Source of the DNA: Lachnospiraceae bacterium
GTDB lineage: Bacteria; Bacillota; Clostridia; Lachnospirales; Lachnospiraceae
Assembly: GCA_910574745.1 (NCBI GenBank)
Contig: CAJTCE010000003.1
Coordinates: 97,134 to 161,133 of the forward strand
Length of the DNA stretch: 64,000 nt
Direction: 5' to 3'
Shown here: positions 40,113-48,526 of the stretch, in pieces
Position numbering within the stretch: the stretch's first letter is position 1
Layout of the letters: each line of letters opens with the position of its first letter
Notes under the pieces: model-generated
Seen by the model: only the letters and a program-made list of their open reading frames with translations
Database searches by the model: none
What the model was told of the DNA's origin: nothing
Position numbers and translations under genes: made by a program

Positions 40113-41714
40113 CTATCTGTCCCACTTATCGCATAAGGAATTAATCTGGTCGGCAAACTTGGCAAGATCCTTATTGGTACCGCCCTCATTATGCTGGATA
40201 ACCGCAAGCAGCCTCTGCCCTGCTGCCAGCAATCTTCTGAATACCTCGGAAGCCCCTTTGGTTTTCTTCTTTTCCACACGTACAGGAACCGCCGCATATT
40301 CCACTTCATTACTTGCCAGATTGAATCTGGTGCCGCTGTAGGGCGCATATGCATGATATCCATACTCATTATTGAGACAGTCCTTAAAGGCTTCACAGAC
40401 CGATTCTTCCCCGTGTACAACAAAGACCCTTTCCGGTTTTTTCTCAAAGCCGGAAAGCCAGTCAATCAAGCCGTTTTTATCCGCATGTCCCGACAGGCCG
40501 ATAAGTTTTTTGATGGACGCCCGAATCTCAATGGGTTCTCCGAAAAGCTTTACATCCGAAGCGCCTTCCACAATATGCCTTCCCAATGTCCCTGCTGCCT
40601 GATATCCCACAAACAGGATCGTACATTCAGGTCTCCACAGGTTGTGTTTTAAATGATGCCTGATACGGCCGGCCTCGCACATACCCGAAGCGGAAATGAT
40701 GACCTTTGGTTCCTCGTCAAAGTTAATTGCCTTGGATTCCTCGCTTGTGATGGATAAATGAAGTCCTGGAAACCCGATGATATTAACGCCTTTTCTCACA
40801 AGCTCCATGGCTTCCTCATCAAAGCAGTTGTAAACATTTTTCTGGAAGATCCCCGTTGCCTCCACTGCCAGCGGACTGTCCACATACACAGGGAAATCCT
40901 CATGTCCCTTTACCAGACGGTCATTTTTGATCTGGCGCAGGAAATAAAGCAGTTCCTGGGTCCTTCCAACAGCAAAAGAAGGAATGACCACATTTCCGCC
41001 CTTATCAAAGGTCTCCTGCAAAATAGCCGTCAGATCCGCCACATAATCGGGCCGCTCCTTTGTATGTAACCTGTCGCCATAGGTAGATTCCACCACCACA
41101 TAATCCGCATCCGGCGTCTTCTGGGGATCCTTGATAAGCGGCTGATTTATATTTCCGATATCTCCGGAGAAAACAATTTTCTTTTCCACACCGTTTTCAT
41201 GCATCCATACCTCAATGCTGGATGAACCTAAAAGATGCCCAATATCCGTAAAACGGATTTTTATGCCCTCACATAGATTGACGATCGTATTATAGTGGCA
41301 GGGAACGATCTGCTTAATGGTACCGTCGGCGTCCTCCATGGTATATACAGGCTCCACCGCCTGTACCTCCGCACTTCTTTTTGCCTTTCTGTTTTTCCAC
41401 TCCGCTTCCTGCATCTGAATATGCGCACAGTCACGAAGCATGATGCTGCACAGATCTGCCGTGGCGTCGGTCATGAAGATCTGACCTCTGAATCCCCTTG
41501 CATACAGCTTAGGGAGCATACCGGAATGATCCACATGGGCATGTGTCAACAGTACATAATCAACAAATGCCGGCTCCACAGGAAGTTCCGCATTTTCAAA
41601 GACGTTTGCCCCCTGTTCCATTCCGTAATCCACCAGAATCGTCTTGCCACAGACCTGCAGACAATGGCAGCTGCCCGTTACCTCATGCGCCGCTCCTATA
41701 AATGTTAATTTCAT
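40113..41714 (-). CDS. Metallo-beta-lactamase / beta-CASP hydrolase (RNase-like)
   Basis: 533 aa. T-H-A-H-V-D-H-S-G near residues 56-64 (zinc site), a G-H-x-L-G-S-S segment, S-T-Y-G-D-R, and beta-CASP motifs C/D with S-G-M-C-E-A-G-R-I-R and H-A-D. C-terminal Rossmann-like part. Family cleaves or trims RNA (YSH1/CPSF73-like bacterial group). Catalytic motifs intact. Confidence 0.85.
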   Translation of the reverse strand: MKLTFIGAAHEVTGSCHCLQVCGKTILVDYGMEQGANVFENAELPVEPAFVDYVLLTHAHVDHSGMLPKLYARGFRGQIFMTDATADLCSIMLRDCAHIQMQEAEWKNRKAKRSAEVQAVEPVYTMEDADGTIKQIVPCHYNTIVNLCEGIKIRFTDIGHLLGSSSIEVWMHENGVEKKIVFSGDIGNINQPLIKDPQKTPDADYVVVESTYGDRLHTKERPDYVADLTAILQETFDKGGNVVIPSFAVGRTQELLYFLRQIKNDRLVKGHEDFPVYVDSPLAVEATGIFQKNVYNCFDEEAMELVRKGVNIIGFPGLHLSITSEESKAINFDEEPKVIISASGMCEAGRIRHHLKHNLWRPECTILFVGYQAAGTLGRHIVEGASDVKLFGEPIEIRASIKKLIGLSGHADKNGLIDWLSGFEKKPERVFVVHGEESVCEAFKDCLNNEYGYHAYAPYSGTRFNLASNEVEYAAVPVRVEKKKTKGASEVFRRLLAAGQRLLAVIQHNEGGTNKDLAKFADQINSLCDKWDR

Positions 41715-41881
41715 AGTCCCTCTCCCATCCCAAATTTTCCAACAGTTCTTTTGTTTTCCGTTCTTGCCAGATGCCGAAAAAATCGCCCGGCTTTCTGCTT
41801 TTCATTCTACCACAAATTCCCGTCTATAGGAACATTCGTTTTTTCGTCAGCGCCCTTTCTTTTGCCGTCATCCCCGGTGCG

Positions 41882-42328
41882 CTACATCAAACAGAATGTA
41901 GCAATGACCGCCGGGATTATGATCACGGCAAAACCGATCAATATCTTCCACCACATTGATTTTTCCCATTCTATCTGCACCGCCGCCACGGCGTCATCCG
42001 GCTTCTGCCGGTCATAATACACGATAAGCCTGTCGCTTATCTTTAATTTGTGTACCTGCTTTCGGTTACCGGTCTTGAAGCTTTTTTCATGCATGCTTTT
42101 TCCGTCATAGTAAGAATACGTGATAACGTACGGCTCATATGACTGCCTTTCTGGATGATAATCCCGTTCTATTCTGATATCCACAATCGTTCCGCTCGTT
42201 TCTGCCGACTCCCCAAATCTTTGTCGAATCCTCCGGTTATTTGTACTCACAAACCACATAAGCAGGACCATGATCACAACCCCTGTCCCGATAATGCCGA
42301 CCAGTATCACTATTTCTTCCGTTTCCAC
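41882..42328 (-). CDS. DUF3592-like membrane protein
   Basis: 148 aa. Two membrane helices (about 7-25 and 127-147) flank a beta domain with V-I-T-Y-S-Y-Y-D and V-Y-Y-D. Short DUF3592-like proteins are common in clostridia. Function unknown. Confidence 0.65.
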   Translation of the reverse strand: METEEIVILVGIIGTGVVIMVLLMWFVSTNNRRIRQRFGESAETSGTIVDIRIERDYHPERQSYEPYVITYSYYDGKSMHEKSFKTGNRKQVHKLKISDRLIVYYDRQKPDDAVAAVQIEWEKSMWWKILIGFAVIIIPAVIATFCLM

Positions 42329-42637
42329 ACCTTGCTCCTATCTGCACGCATTAACGTGCATCCAAAATCCATCGTTTCCCTCATCATTTTCCGGCCTTTT
42401 GGTTCGGCACGCCGTTCAGTTCCCCGCTCCATACGCTCCTTACCGGATGATATAATAATCATAACATCCGGCACAATATCCCGCAATACAAATCTCTTAT
42501 CCGGCAATGAACCGGCGATAGCTTATCCGGCAATAGCATTTATGCATCCTGTGTATCTGGCCTGTCAGCTGCGGTTAAAGGATTCCATTCCGTGCCGGAA
42601 AATAATGAGGCATGAAATGTAACACAAAATGCAGCAC
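42329..42637. other. Intergenic region without clear gene
   Basis: About 310 bp between the membrane protein gene and the tRNA terminator. Contains short repeats CTTATCCGGCAATG/CTTATCCGGCAATAG near 42500-42535. No convincing ORF on either strand; a minus frame at 42310-42507 lacks an SD and homologue-like features. Confidence 0.6.
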
Positions 42638-42664
42638 AAAAAAAAGCCTTGAAAACTCAAGACT
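42638..42664 (-). terminator. Terminator of the tRNA pair
   Basis: AGTCTTGA/TCAAGGCT arms around GTTT, then eight T on minus, just after tRNA-Met. Confidence 0.85.
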
Positions 42665-42671
42665 TTTGAAA

Positions 42672-42745
42672 TAGCGAGAGGGGGATTTGAACCCTCGACA
42701 CTACGGGTATGAACCGTATGCTCTAGCCAACTGAGCTATCTCGCC
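42672..42745 (-). tRNA. tRNA-Met(CAT), elongator type
   Basis: 74-nt cloverleaf; anticodon loop TTCATAC (CAT). Acceptor closed by G1.U72 and D-stem AGCTC type with pyrimidine 11, so an elongator (Met or lysidine-modified Ile). CCA not encoded. Useful contrast to the initiator-like tRNA at 8746-8818. Confidence 0.9.
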
Positions 42746-42752
42746 ATATAAA

Positions 42753-42825
42753 TGGGACCTATAGGGCTCGAACCTATGACCCTCTGCTTGTAAGGCAGAT
42801 GCTCTCCCAGCTGAGCTAAGATCCC
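42753..42825 (-). tRNA. tRNA-Val(TAC)
   Basis: 73-nt cloverleaf; loop CTTACAA gives anticodon TAC. Stems complete; CCA not encoded. Transcribed from the promoter at 42861-42890 with tRNA-Met. Confidence 0.93.
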
Positions 42826-42860
42826 ATTTTGGTAAGGCCGCTTTCGCAACCCGCTTTGCT

Positions 42861-42890
42861 AGTATATAATGATTCGGGTGGACTTGTCAA
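42861..42890 (-). promoter_or_regulatory. Promoter of the tRNA pair
   Basis: TTGACA (42885-42890), 18 bp, TATACT (42861-42866). Predicted start near 42854, 29 nt before tRNA-Val. On plus, TATAAT at 42956-42961 may serve ispF, with no good -35. Confidence 0.75.
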
Positions 42891-43112
42891 GTTTTTTCTC
42901 TCAAAATCTTTCAAAAATCTTTTAAAAAATTCTGTTAGGAACTTCTCTCTTAAGGTATAATAAGTAATGGCAGAACCAAACGCCCCTGCAGCCGCTCAAT
43001 ATACATGCCAGCTGCACAAAGTCAGTTTTTTCGACAGTTTTAACCTGACTTAGCTTGCACTTTTAAAGCGTTGCCCGGGGAAATAACGCAGAAAGACGAG
43101 GAATTTCAAATC

Positions 43113-43676
43113 ATGAGAATCGGAATGGGATATGATGTTCATAAATTAGCAGAAAACAGGGATTTAATCATTGGCGGCGTAACCATCCCCTATGAAAAAG
43201 GTCTCTTAGGCCACTCAGATGCAGACGTGCTTCTCCACGCCATTATGGATGCTCTTTTAGGCGCTGCGGCTTTAGGCGACATCGGAAAGCATTTTCCCGA
43301 TACTGACCCCCAATATAAAGGCATTTCCAGTATAAAGCTCCTTCAAAAAGCAGGCTGCCTTTTAGAAGAACATTGCTTTCTTATTGAAAATATTGATGCC
43401 ACCATTATAGCCCAGGCTCCCAAAATGCGCCCCTATATTGACAATATGCGTGAAAATATCGCAAATGCCCTGGGAATCGAAATCGGGCAGGTCAATATAA
43501 AAGCAACTACCGAGGAAGGGCTGGGCTTTACCGGACAAGGAGAAGGCATTTCCTCACAGGCAATCTGTATGTTGGCCACCCCCTCCAGCCTGATGGATAT
43601 GCAGGTTGACATAACACAAAATACTGTTTCAGGACAATGCGGCTCCTGCCAGGGATGTCCCAAACAAAATTCATAA
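43113..43676 (+). CDS. ispF: 2-C-methyl-D-erythritol 2,4-cyclodiphosphate synthase with Cys-rich tail
   Basis: 187 aa from ATG at 43113 ([10 protein letters not shown]). Metal ligands [21 protein letters not shown] and T-T-E-E-G-L-G-F-T motifs are intact. MEP pathway, isoprenoid synthesis. Usual length is about 157; this one carries a ~30-residue tail ending in C-G-S-C-Q-G-C-P, a possible metal-binding extension. Confidence 0.92.
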   Translation: MRIGMGYDVHKLAENRDLIIGGVTIPYEKGLLGHSDADVLLHAIMDALLGAAALGDIGKHFPDTDPQYKGISSIKLLQKAGCLLEEHCFLIENIDATIIAQAPKMRPYIDNMRENIANALGIEIGQVNIKATTEEGLGFTGQGEGISSQAICMLATPSSLMDMQVDITQNTVSGQCGSCQGCPKQNS

Positions 43677-43694
43677 CAAAGGCAGGCTGCACTT

Positions 43695-44750
43695 ATGGAA
43701 CTTTTTACAGATATCATAAATAACGGCTTCGATGCTTACCGGATAGAATGTTTACAGGGCAAAAACGTACTTGCCACCCGCCCGCTCTGGGAAGAAGTGT
43801 TTTCTGAAGACAGTAAGGCTTTTACGGACTATTATTTTGCCAATAAGGCTCTCTCCAACACTACATTCATCTGTCGGCATTTATCCACGGAACAAATCGT
43901 TTCCATGGTACATCTTACCCCTTATGAAATGACCATTCAAAAAACAGGTGTTCCCACCTTTTATATTGTTGGGGTTGCCACAAAAAAATCCCACCGCCAT
44001 AGGGGACTTATGTCAACCTTACTGAATAAATCCTTCGAATATGCGGCCCGCCTTTTGTGCCCTTTCGTCTTTTTAATGCCTGCAAATCCCGCTATTTATG
44101 AACCTTTCGGCTTTTCTTATATTTATGCAAGACCTCAATATAGCGTTCCCGAAATCATAAAGCGCAGAGAGATTTACATAAATCATCTCTCTGCTACCGG
44201 CATTCAAGTACAATATCTTGAAAAGGAGACTTTCCCAAAAATACTGTCTGCTTTATCGGATTTTGCTGCAGAAACTTTGTTTGCACAATATGATTATTAT
44301 CTGACACGGTCTCCTTCCTACTATAACATCCTGCTCTCGGAACTGTATGCCCAAAATGGCGGCATCTATACCTTTTCCTTGCATAACCGTCTGGAAGGTT
44401 ACTTTTTATACACGGAAGAAGAAAGCCGTCCTTTTATTCAGGAACTGCTTTTTTCCCATAAGCTTCACTCCTATCTAGATTCTCCAAATTATGTAAACTC
44501 TCCTGACAATGGACTTTTCGCTGCATCTATGGATTCTTTATTTGATAATTCGAATGCCGTCCCATATGTTATGTCAACTTTATTTCCTGCGCCACTTTCC
44601 GAGTGTAAGCCAATTATCATGGCAAAAAATCTGCTTTCCGGCCAGGAATCCACTTCCATTCCTAACTATTCTCACGCAACCTCTTCCAACATTACAGATT
44701 ATGTAAACTTCTTATCCACCCATAAGGGTTTTATCAATGAAATTGTTTGA
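43695..44750 (+). CDS. GNAT N-acetyltransferase (Eis-like)
   Basis: 351 aa. Y-I-V-G-V-A-T-K-K-S-H-R-H-R-G-L-M-S-T-L-L holds the acetyl-CoA motif (near residues 94-114). Length and a second domain without motif suggest the Eis-like double GNAT group. Substrate unknown. 19 bp after ispF, probably cotranscribed. Confidence 0.78.
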   Translation: MELFTDIINNGFDAYRIECLQGKNVLATRPLWEEVFSEDSKAFTDYYFANKALSNTTFICRHLSTEQIVSMVHLTPYEMTIQKTGVPTFYIVGVATKKSHRHRGLMSTLLNKSFEYAARLLCPFVFLMPANPAIYEPFGFSYIYARPQYSVPEIIKRREIYINHLSATGIQVQYLEKETFPKILSALSDFAAETLFAQYDYYLTRSPSYYNILLSELYAQNGGIYTFSLHNRLEGYFLYTEEESRPFIQELLFSHKLHSYLDSPNYVNSPDNGLFAASMDSLFDNSNAVPYVMSTLFPAPLSECKPIIMAKNLLSGQESTSIPNYSHATSSNITDYVNFLSTHKGFINEIV

Positions 44751-44797
44751 CTCTTTTCATTTTCCTGGTTTTTCATTCTATGTTAATGCTTTTCACG

Positions 44798-45298
44798 CTA
44801 AAACTTATTCAATTCCAAATCATCGTCTTCCGTATTCTCAATGCTCTTTATTACCACATCATAGCTTACCCTATCATTGACCGTCACGGTAACCCGTTCT
44901 CCTACCTTATGACCTAACAATGCCTTCCCCATGGGAGATTCATTGCTGATAAGCCCCTTTAAGGAATTTCCTCTTACTGTAGTCACGATGCGGTAAACCT
45001 CTTCCAAATGATCGTCGGGAAACTCTACGGTTACCGTATTATTGATTCCTACTTCGTCCTCTGCGGACTCATCAGAAACCACTACCGCCGTTTTTATCAT
45101 TCTCTCAAGAAAACGGATACGGCTTTCATTTTTGTTTTTTTCTTTTTTCGCGGCATGATATTCAAAGTTTTCGCTTAAATCCCCATGGGCGCGCGCTTCC
45201 TTCACATGCTCCAAAAGCTCCTTCCGCACCGTTACTTTGCGGTATTCAATTTCTTCCTTCATTTTATCAATGTCTTTTTGGGTTAATTCATTATGCAC
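44798..45298 (-). CDS. greA: GreA-type transcription elongation factor
   Basis: 166 aa. N-terminal coiled coil with L-T-Q-K-D-I-D-K-M-K-E-E and E-A-R-A-H-G-D-L-S-E-N-F-E-Y-H-A-A, C-terminal S-P-M-G-K-A-L-L-G-H-K-V-G motif. Rescues backtracked RNA polymerase. 15 bp after mecA. Confidence 0.9.
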   Translation of the reverse strand: MHNELTQKDIDKMKEEIEYRKVTVRKELLEHVKEARAHGDLSENFEYHAAKKEKNKNESRIRFLERMIKTAVVVSDESAEDEVGINNTVTVEFPDDHLEEVYRIVTTVRGNSLKGLISNESPMGKALLGHKVGERVTVTVNDRVSYDVVIKSIENTEDDDLELNKF

Positions 45299-45312
45299 AA
45301 AAGCACACTCCC

Positions 45313-46122
45313 TTACTGCTTTCCGGATTTAATTTTCTGGATTGCGTTTCTTTGAATCACACATTCACAATGCTCCTTGATAAAATGAATATGCTCTTCC
45401 TTCTCAGAAACAAAATGTCCATACTCATAAGCGGTCAAATAAACGCCTGCAAGCGTTTCAACGGACACTTGATGTCTTTCCACAACCAGGTAATAGGTTT
45501 CGTGATCCCAATCCTTATAAAGACTGCTGCCTACATCTCCCGGCATCTCCACAACTTCGGCATAGCGCATTACATCCGCTACGCTGTCAAAGGCAAAAAT
45601 CTTTCGTTCTAAATTACTGGATGTCTGCACGGAACCGGGAACATTCTTTTCCCTTTCTTTTCCCTGAAAGAGTTCCCTTGCGCCTTCCACCTTTGGCTCT
45701 ACAGAATTGCCCTGGGCCATATTCTTTTCCACTTCTTTATGTACATTCTCCATAAATCTGCCAAAAAATTCCGCCTGCTCCCTGGGAGTGCTCTGTTCTA
45801 TCTTCTCCATAACATCATCGGGAATTTCAATTCCCGCTCCCTTTTTCAAGCTTTGTAAAATCGTCTTTAAATCAATCTGCGGCTTTTCTGTCAGAAAAAT
45901 CGCAATGCCCTTATCGGGAATCGGCGCAATCTGAAGAGAGGTCAGAGGACCTTCCGGTCTGTAATCCACTTCCTGTTCCGCCTGCTTTACAATTTCATGC
46001 AGAAATTCCATAGCGTTCTCTGATCTTGAAAAAAAGTCTTCAATTGATATATCATATTGATCCATGTCCGCTTCGCTGATCAGGCACTTGATCATATGAT
46101 CGTTTACTCTAATAAATTCCAT
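45313..46122 (-). CDS. mecA: Adaptor protein MecA
   Basis: 269 aa from ATG at 46120-46122 (GGAGCGGATGTGAT before it). M-E-F-I-R-V-N-D-H-M-I-K-C-L-I-S start and F-S-R-S-E-N-A-M-E-F-L-H-E-I motif; acidic-rich linker; C-terminal A-Y-E-Y-G domain. Targets substrates to ClpC. Immediately follows argS. Confidence 0.88.
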   Translation of the reverse strand: MEFIRVNDHMIKCLISEADMDQYDISIEDFFSRSENAMEFLHEIVKQAEQEVDYRPEGPLTSLQIAPIPDKGIAIFLTEKPQIDLKTILQSLKKGAGIEIPDDVMEKIEQSTPREQAEFFGRFMENVHKEVEKNMAQGNSVEPKVEGARELFQGKEREKNVPGSVQTSSNLERKIFAFDSVADVMRYAEVVEMPGDVGSSLYKDWDHETYYLVVERHQVSVETLAGVYLTAYEYGHFVSEKEEHIHFIKEHCECVIQRNAIQKIKSGKQ

Positions 46123-46128
46123 ACTCAA

Positions 46129-47904
46129 TCACATCCGCTCCGGTGCTGCAAATCCCAAAACATCAATACATGTTTCCAGAATTTCCTTTGTCAGTTTCAA
46201 TAACGCTATATATCCTGCCTGCTTTTCCTCATCCTCTTCCTGCAGAATTTTGGTCTCATGGTAAAAATGATTGAAAGCATTGGCAAGATCATAAATATAG
46301 GCACACACTTTATGAGGCGCCATTTCTTCCCACGCAGTCTGCATCATGGAAATAAAGCCTGCAAGGGACATCATCAGTTCTTTTTCCGCCTCTCCTTCCG
46401 GCTCTCTGATACCCGTATCCTGTTTTTCTTTTTCCAATGCGTCATATTTGTTTAAAATAGATTTAATACGCACAATGGTATAAAGAATATAAGGTCCTGT
46501 ATCTCCTTCAAAGGAAGTAAAACGCTCTACATCAAAAATATAATCCTTGCTTGCCTGATTGCTTAAGTCGCCGTATTTTACTGCGGCAAGGGCAACCATC
46601 GCAGCAATCCCTTTTGCCTCTTCCTTTGATTCCTCAGGTATTTCATGATTGGTAATCATTTTGGTGTACATCTGTTCATTAATATCGCTTAACAGATTCT
46701 CCAGCCTCATGACACCGCCCTGACGGGTTTTAAAAGGTTTGCCATCCTTCCCATTCATAGTACCAAATCCTACGAATGTAAGTAAAGTGTCATGTTTTAC
46801 CAGCTTTGTTTTTCTTGCACATCTAAACACCTGGGTAAAGTAAAGTTCCTGCCTTTTATCCACTACATAGATAATCTGGTCGGGATTGATCTTTTCCATT
46901 CTTTCCCTTATGGTGGCGAGGTCTGTCGTATTGTAAAGAGAAGCTCCATCGCTTTTTAAGATCATACAGGGCGGAATCTCCTTGGTATCGGTTTCTTCCT
47001 TCACATCCACAACCAAAGCGCCCTCGGATTCATGGGCATAGCCTTCCCTTTTCATATATTCGACCATATCGGGAATCAAATCGTGAACGTCGGATTCTCC
47101 CTTCCAAAGATCAAATTCCACATTTAAATTTTCATAATTCTTTTTCAGATCGGACACGGAAACAGCAATAATATGGTTCCACAAAGCCCTGTATCCTTTC
47201 ACGCCGCTTTGCAGCTTAAAGGTAGCCTCCATGGCTTTTTCCTTATAAGCCTCATCCTCTTTAGACCTAGCGCTGGCTGTGGGATATATTTCCTCCAGCT
47301 CGGATATTGTAAAGGGCGCTTCCTTTGGGTATTCGCCCGTAAAACTCTCATCAAAAAAGGGAAGCTCCGGTTTTCTTTCCTTTAACTCCGTAATGATCAA
47401 TCCCATCTGCAGACCCCAGTCCCCCAGATGAATGTCTCCGATTACCTCATGCCCGTTATAGCGGGCAATCCTTTTAATGCTTTCCCCGATAACCGCCGAA
47501 CGAAGATGCCCTACATGAAGAGGCTTTGCCACATTGGGTCCGCCGTAATCAATAACAATTTTTAAGGGCTTCTCCGGCTTAGGAAGACCGAATTTATCTT
47601 CTTTTTCCATTCCCTTGAGATAATTCCCCAAAAACTTTCCATTTAATCTCAAATTTAAAAATCCGGGATTTACCGCTTCAACGCTGGAAAAAACTTCGCT
47701 TCCTTCACATTTTTCCGCCACATCCTTTGCAATCATAATGGGCGCTTTATGATAGGTCTTGGCTCCCGCCATGGCGCCGTTACACTGATATTCACAAAGG
47801 TCCGGTCTGTTAGATACGGTTACCTTTCCCAATTCCCTGTCATATCCTGCGGCTTCAAAAGCCCCCATCATTTCCTCTGAAATCAAATCCAGTAATTTTT
47901 TCAT
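46129..47904 (-). CDS. argS: Arginyl-tRNA synthetase
   Basis: 591 aa from ATG at 47902-47904 (GAGGTG upstream). G-P-N-V-A-K-P-L-H-V-G-H-L-R-S has the HVGH/HIGH motif; C-terminal DALR domain with anticodon-binding K-V-C-A-Y-I-Y-D-L-A-N-A-F-N-H-F-Y-H. It charges Arg tRNAs, and could be relevant to charging the phage CCU tRNA, since ArgRS reads C35. Confidence 0.94.
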   Translation of the reverse strand: MKKLLDLISEEMMGAFEAAGYDRELGKVTVSNRPDLCEYQCNGAMAGAKTYHKAPIMIAKDVAEKCEGSEVFSSVEAVNPGFLNLRLNGKFLGNYLKGMEKEDKFGLPKPEKPLKIVIDYGGPNVAKPLHVGHLRSAVIGESIKRIARYNGHEVIGDIHLGDWGLQMGLIITELKERKPELPFFDESFTGEYPKEAPFTISELEEIYPTASARSKEDEAYKEKAMEATFKLQSGVKGYRALWNHIIAVSVSDLKKNYENLNVEFDLWKGESDVHDLIPDMVEYMKREGYAHESEGALVVDVKEETDTKEIPPCMILKSDGASLYNTTDLATIRERMEKINPDQIIYVVDKRQELYFTQVFRCARKTKLVKHDTLLTFVGFGTMNGKDGKPFKTRQGGVMRLENLLSDINEQMYTKMITNHEIPEESKEEAKGIAAMVALAAVKYGDLSNQASKDYIFDVERFTSFEGDTGPYILYTIVRIKSILNKYDALEKEKQDTGIREPEGEAEKELMMSLAGFISMMQTAWEEMAPHKVCAYIYDLANAFNHFYHETKILQEEDEEKQAGYIALLKLTKEILETCIDVLGFAAPERM

Positions 47905-47905
47905 G

Positions 47906-48523
47906 TTACACCTCGTTTTGGCTGAAAATACAGCCGCAATAATTTTGTCTGTACAAATCATATTCCTTAGAAAGCTCTATGGAACGCTTATATCCGTTTT
48001 TCTTTTTAAAGTCGGAGGGCAGAAACATCACTCCTGCCGCCTTCCCCACAGCCCGGCCAATTGCATTTAACCGTTCCGCATCCTTTAAGGGACTGATGGT
48101 AAGGGTTGTGGTAAAATAGTCATACCCGCCCTTTGCTGCTAAAAGCGCCGCCTCCTTTAGGCGGATGCCAAAGCAGATACTGCACCGCTCTCCCCCTTCC
48201 GGGTCGGTTTCATGGCCTTTGACAGCTTCTAAAAACAGCTCCGGCTCATACTTACCTTCTTCAAAAGCAATGAGATATTGACATTTGCCGGATGCGTTAA
48301 AAGCCTCTACCAACCGCTTCTGTTCCGCCACACGCTTCCTGTATTCTTCCGACTCCGTAATATTCGGATTGTAGTAAAATACCGTGATGGCAAAGCTTTG
48401 ACTTAAATATTCCAGCACATAACTGCTGCAGGGAGCGCAGCAGCAATGCAGAAAAAGACGTTTTCCCTTATTTTCCGGTACGTTTAAAATCTGCTCCAAT
48501 TGCAGCTGGTAGTTCTGTTTCAT
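47906..48523 (-). CDS. queH: Epoxyqueuosine reductase QueH
   Basis: 205 aa. L-H-C-C-C-A-P-C-S-S-Y near residue 26 and C-S-I-C-F-G-I-R-L plus C-G-C near the end: the conserved Cys set of QueH Fe-S enzymes. Last step of queuosine synthesis in tRNA. Stop one base before argS ATG. Confidence 0.9.
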   Translation of the reverse strand: MKQNYQLQLEQILNVPENKGKRLFLHCCCAPCSSYVLEYLSQSFAITVFYYNPNITESEEYRKRVAEQKRLVEAFNASGKCQYLIAFEEGKYEPELFLEAVKGHETDPEGGERCSICFGIRLKEAALLAAKGGYDYFTTTLTISPLKDAERLNAIGRAVGKAAGVMFLPSDFKKKNGYKRSIELSKEYDLYRQNYCGCIFSQNEV

Positions 48524-48526
48524 AAT

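Noticed and set aside
42310-42507. Minus-strand ORF of 65 aa upstream of the DUF3592-like gene
   Set aside because: No SD; overlaps the start of the real gene.
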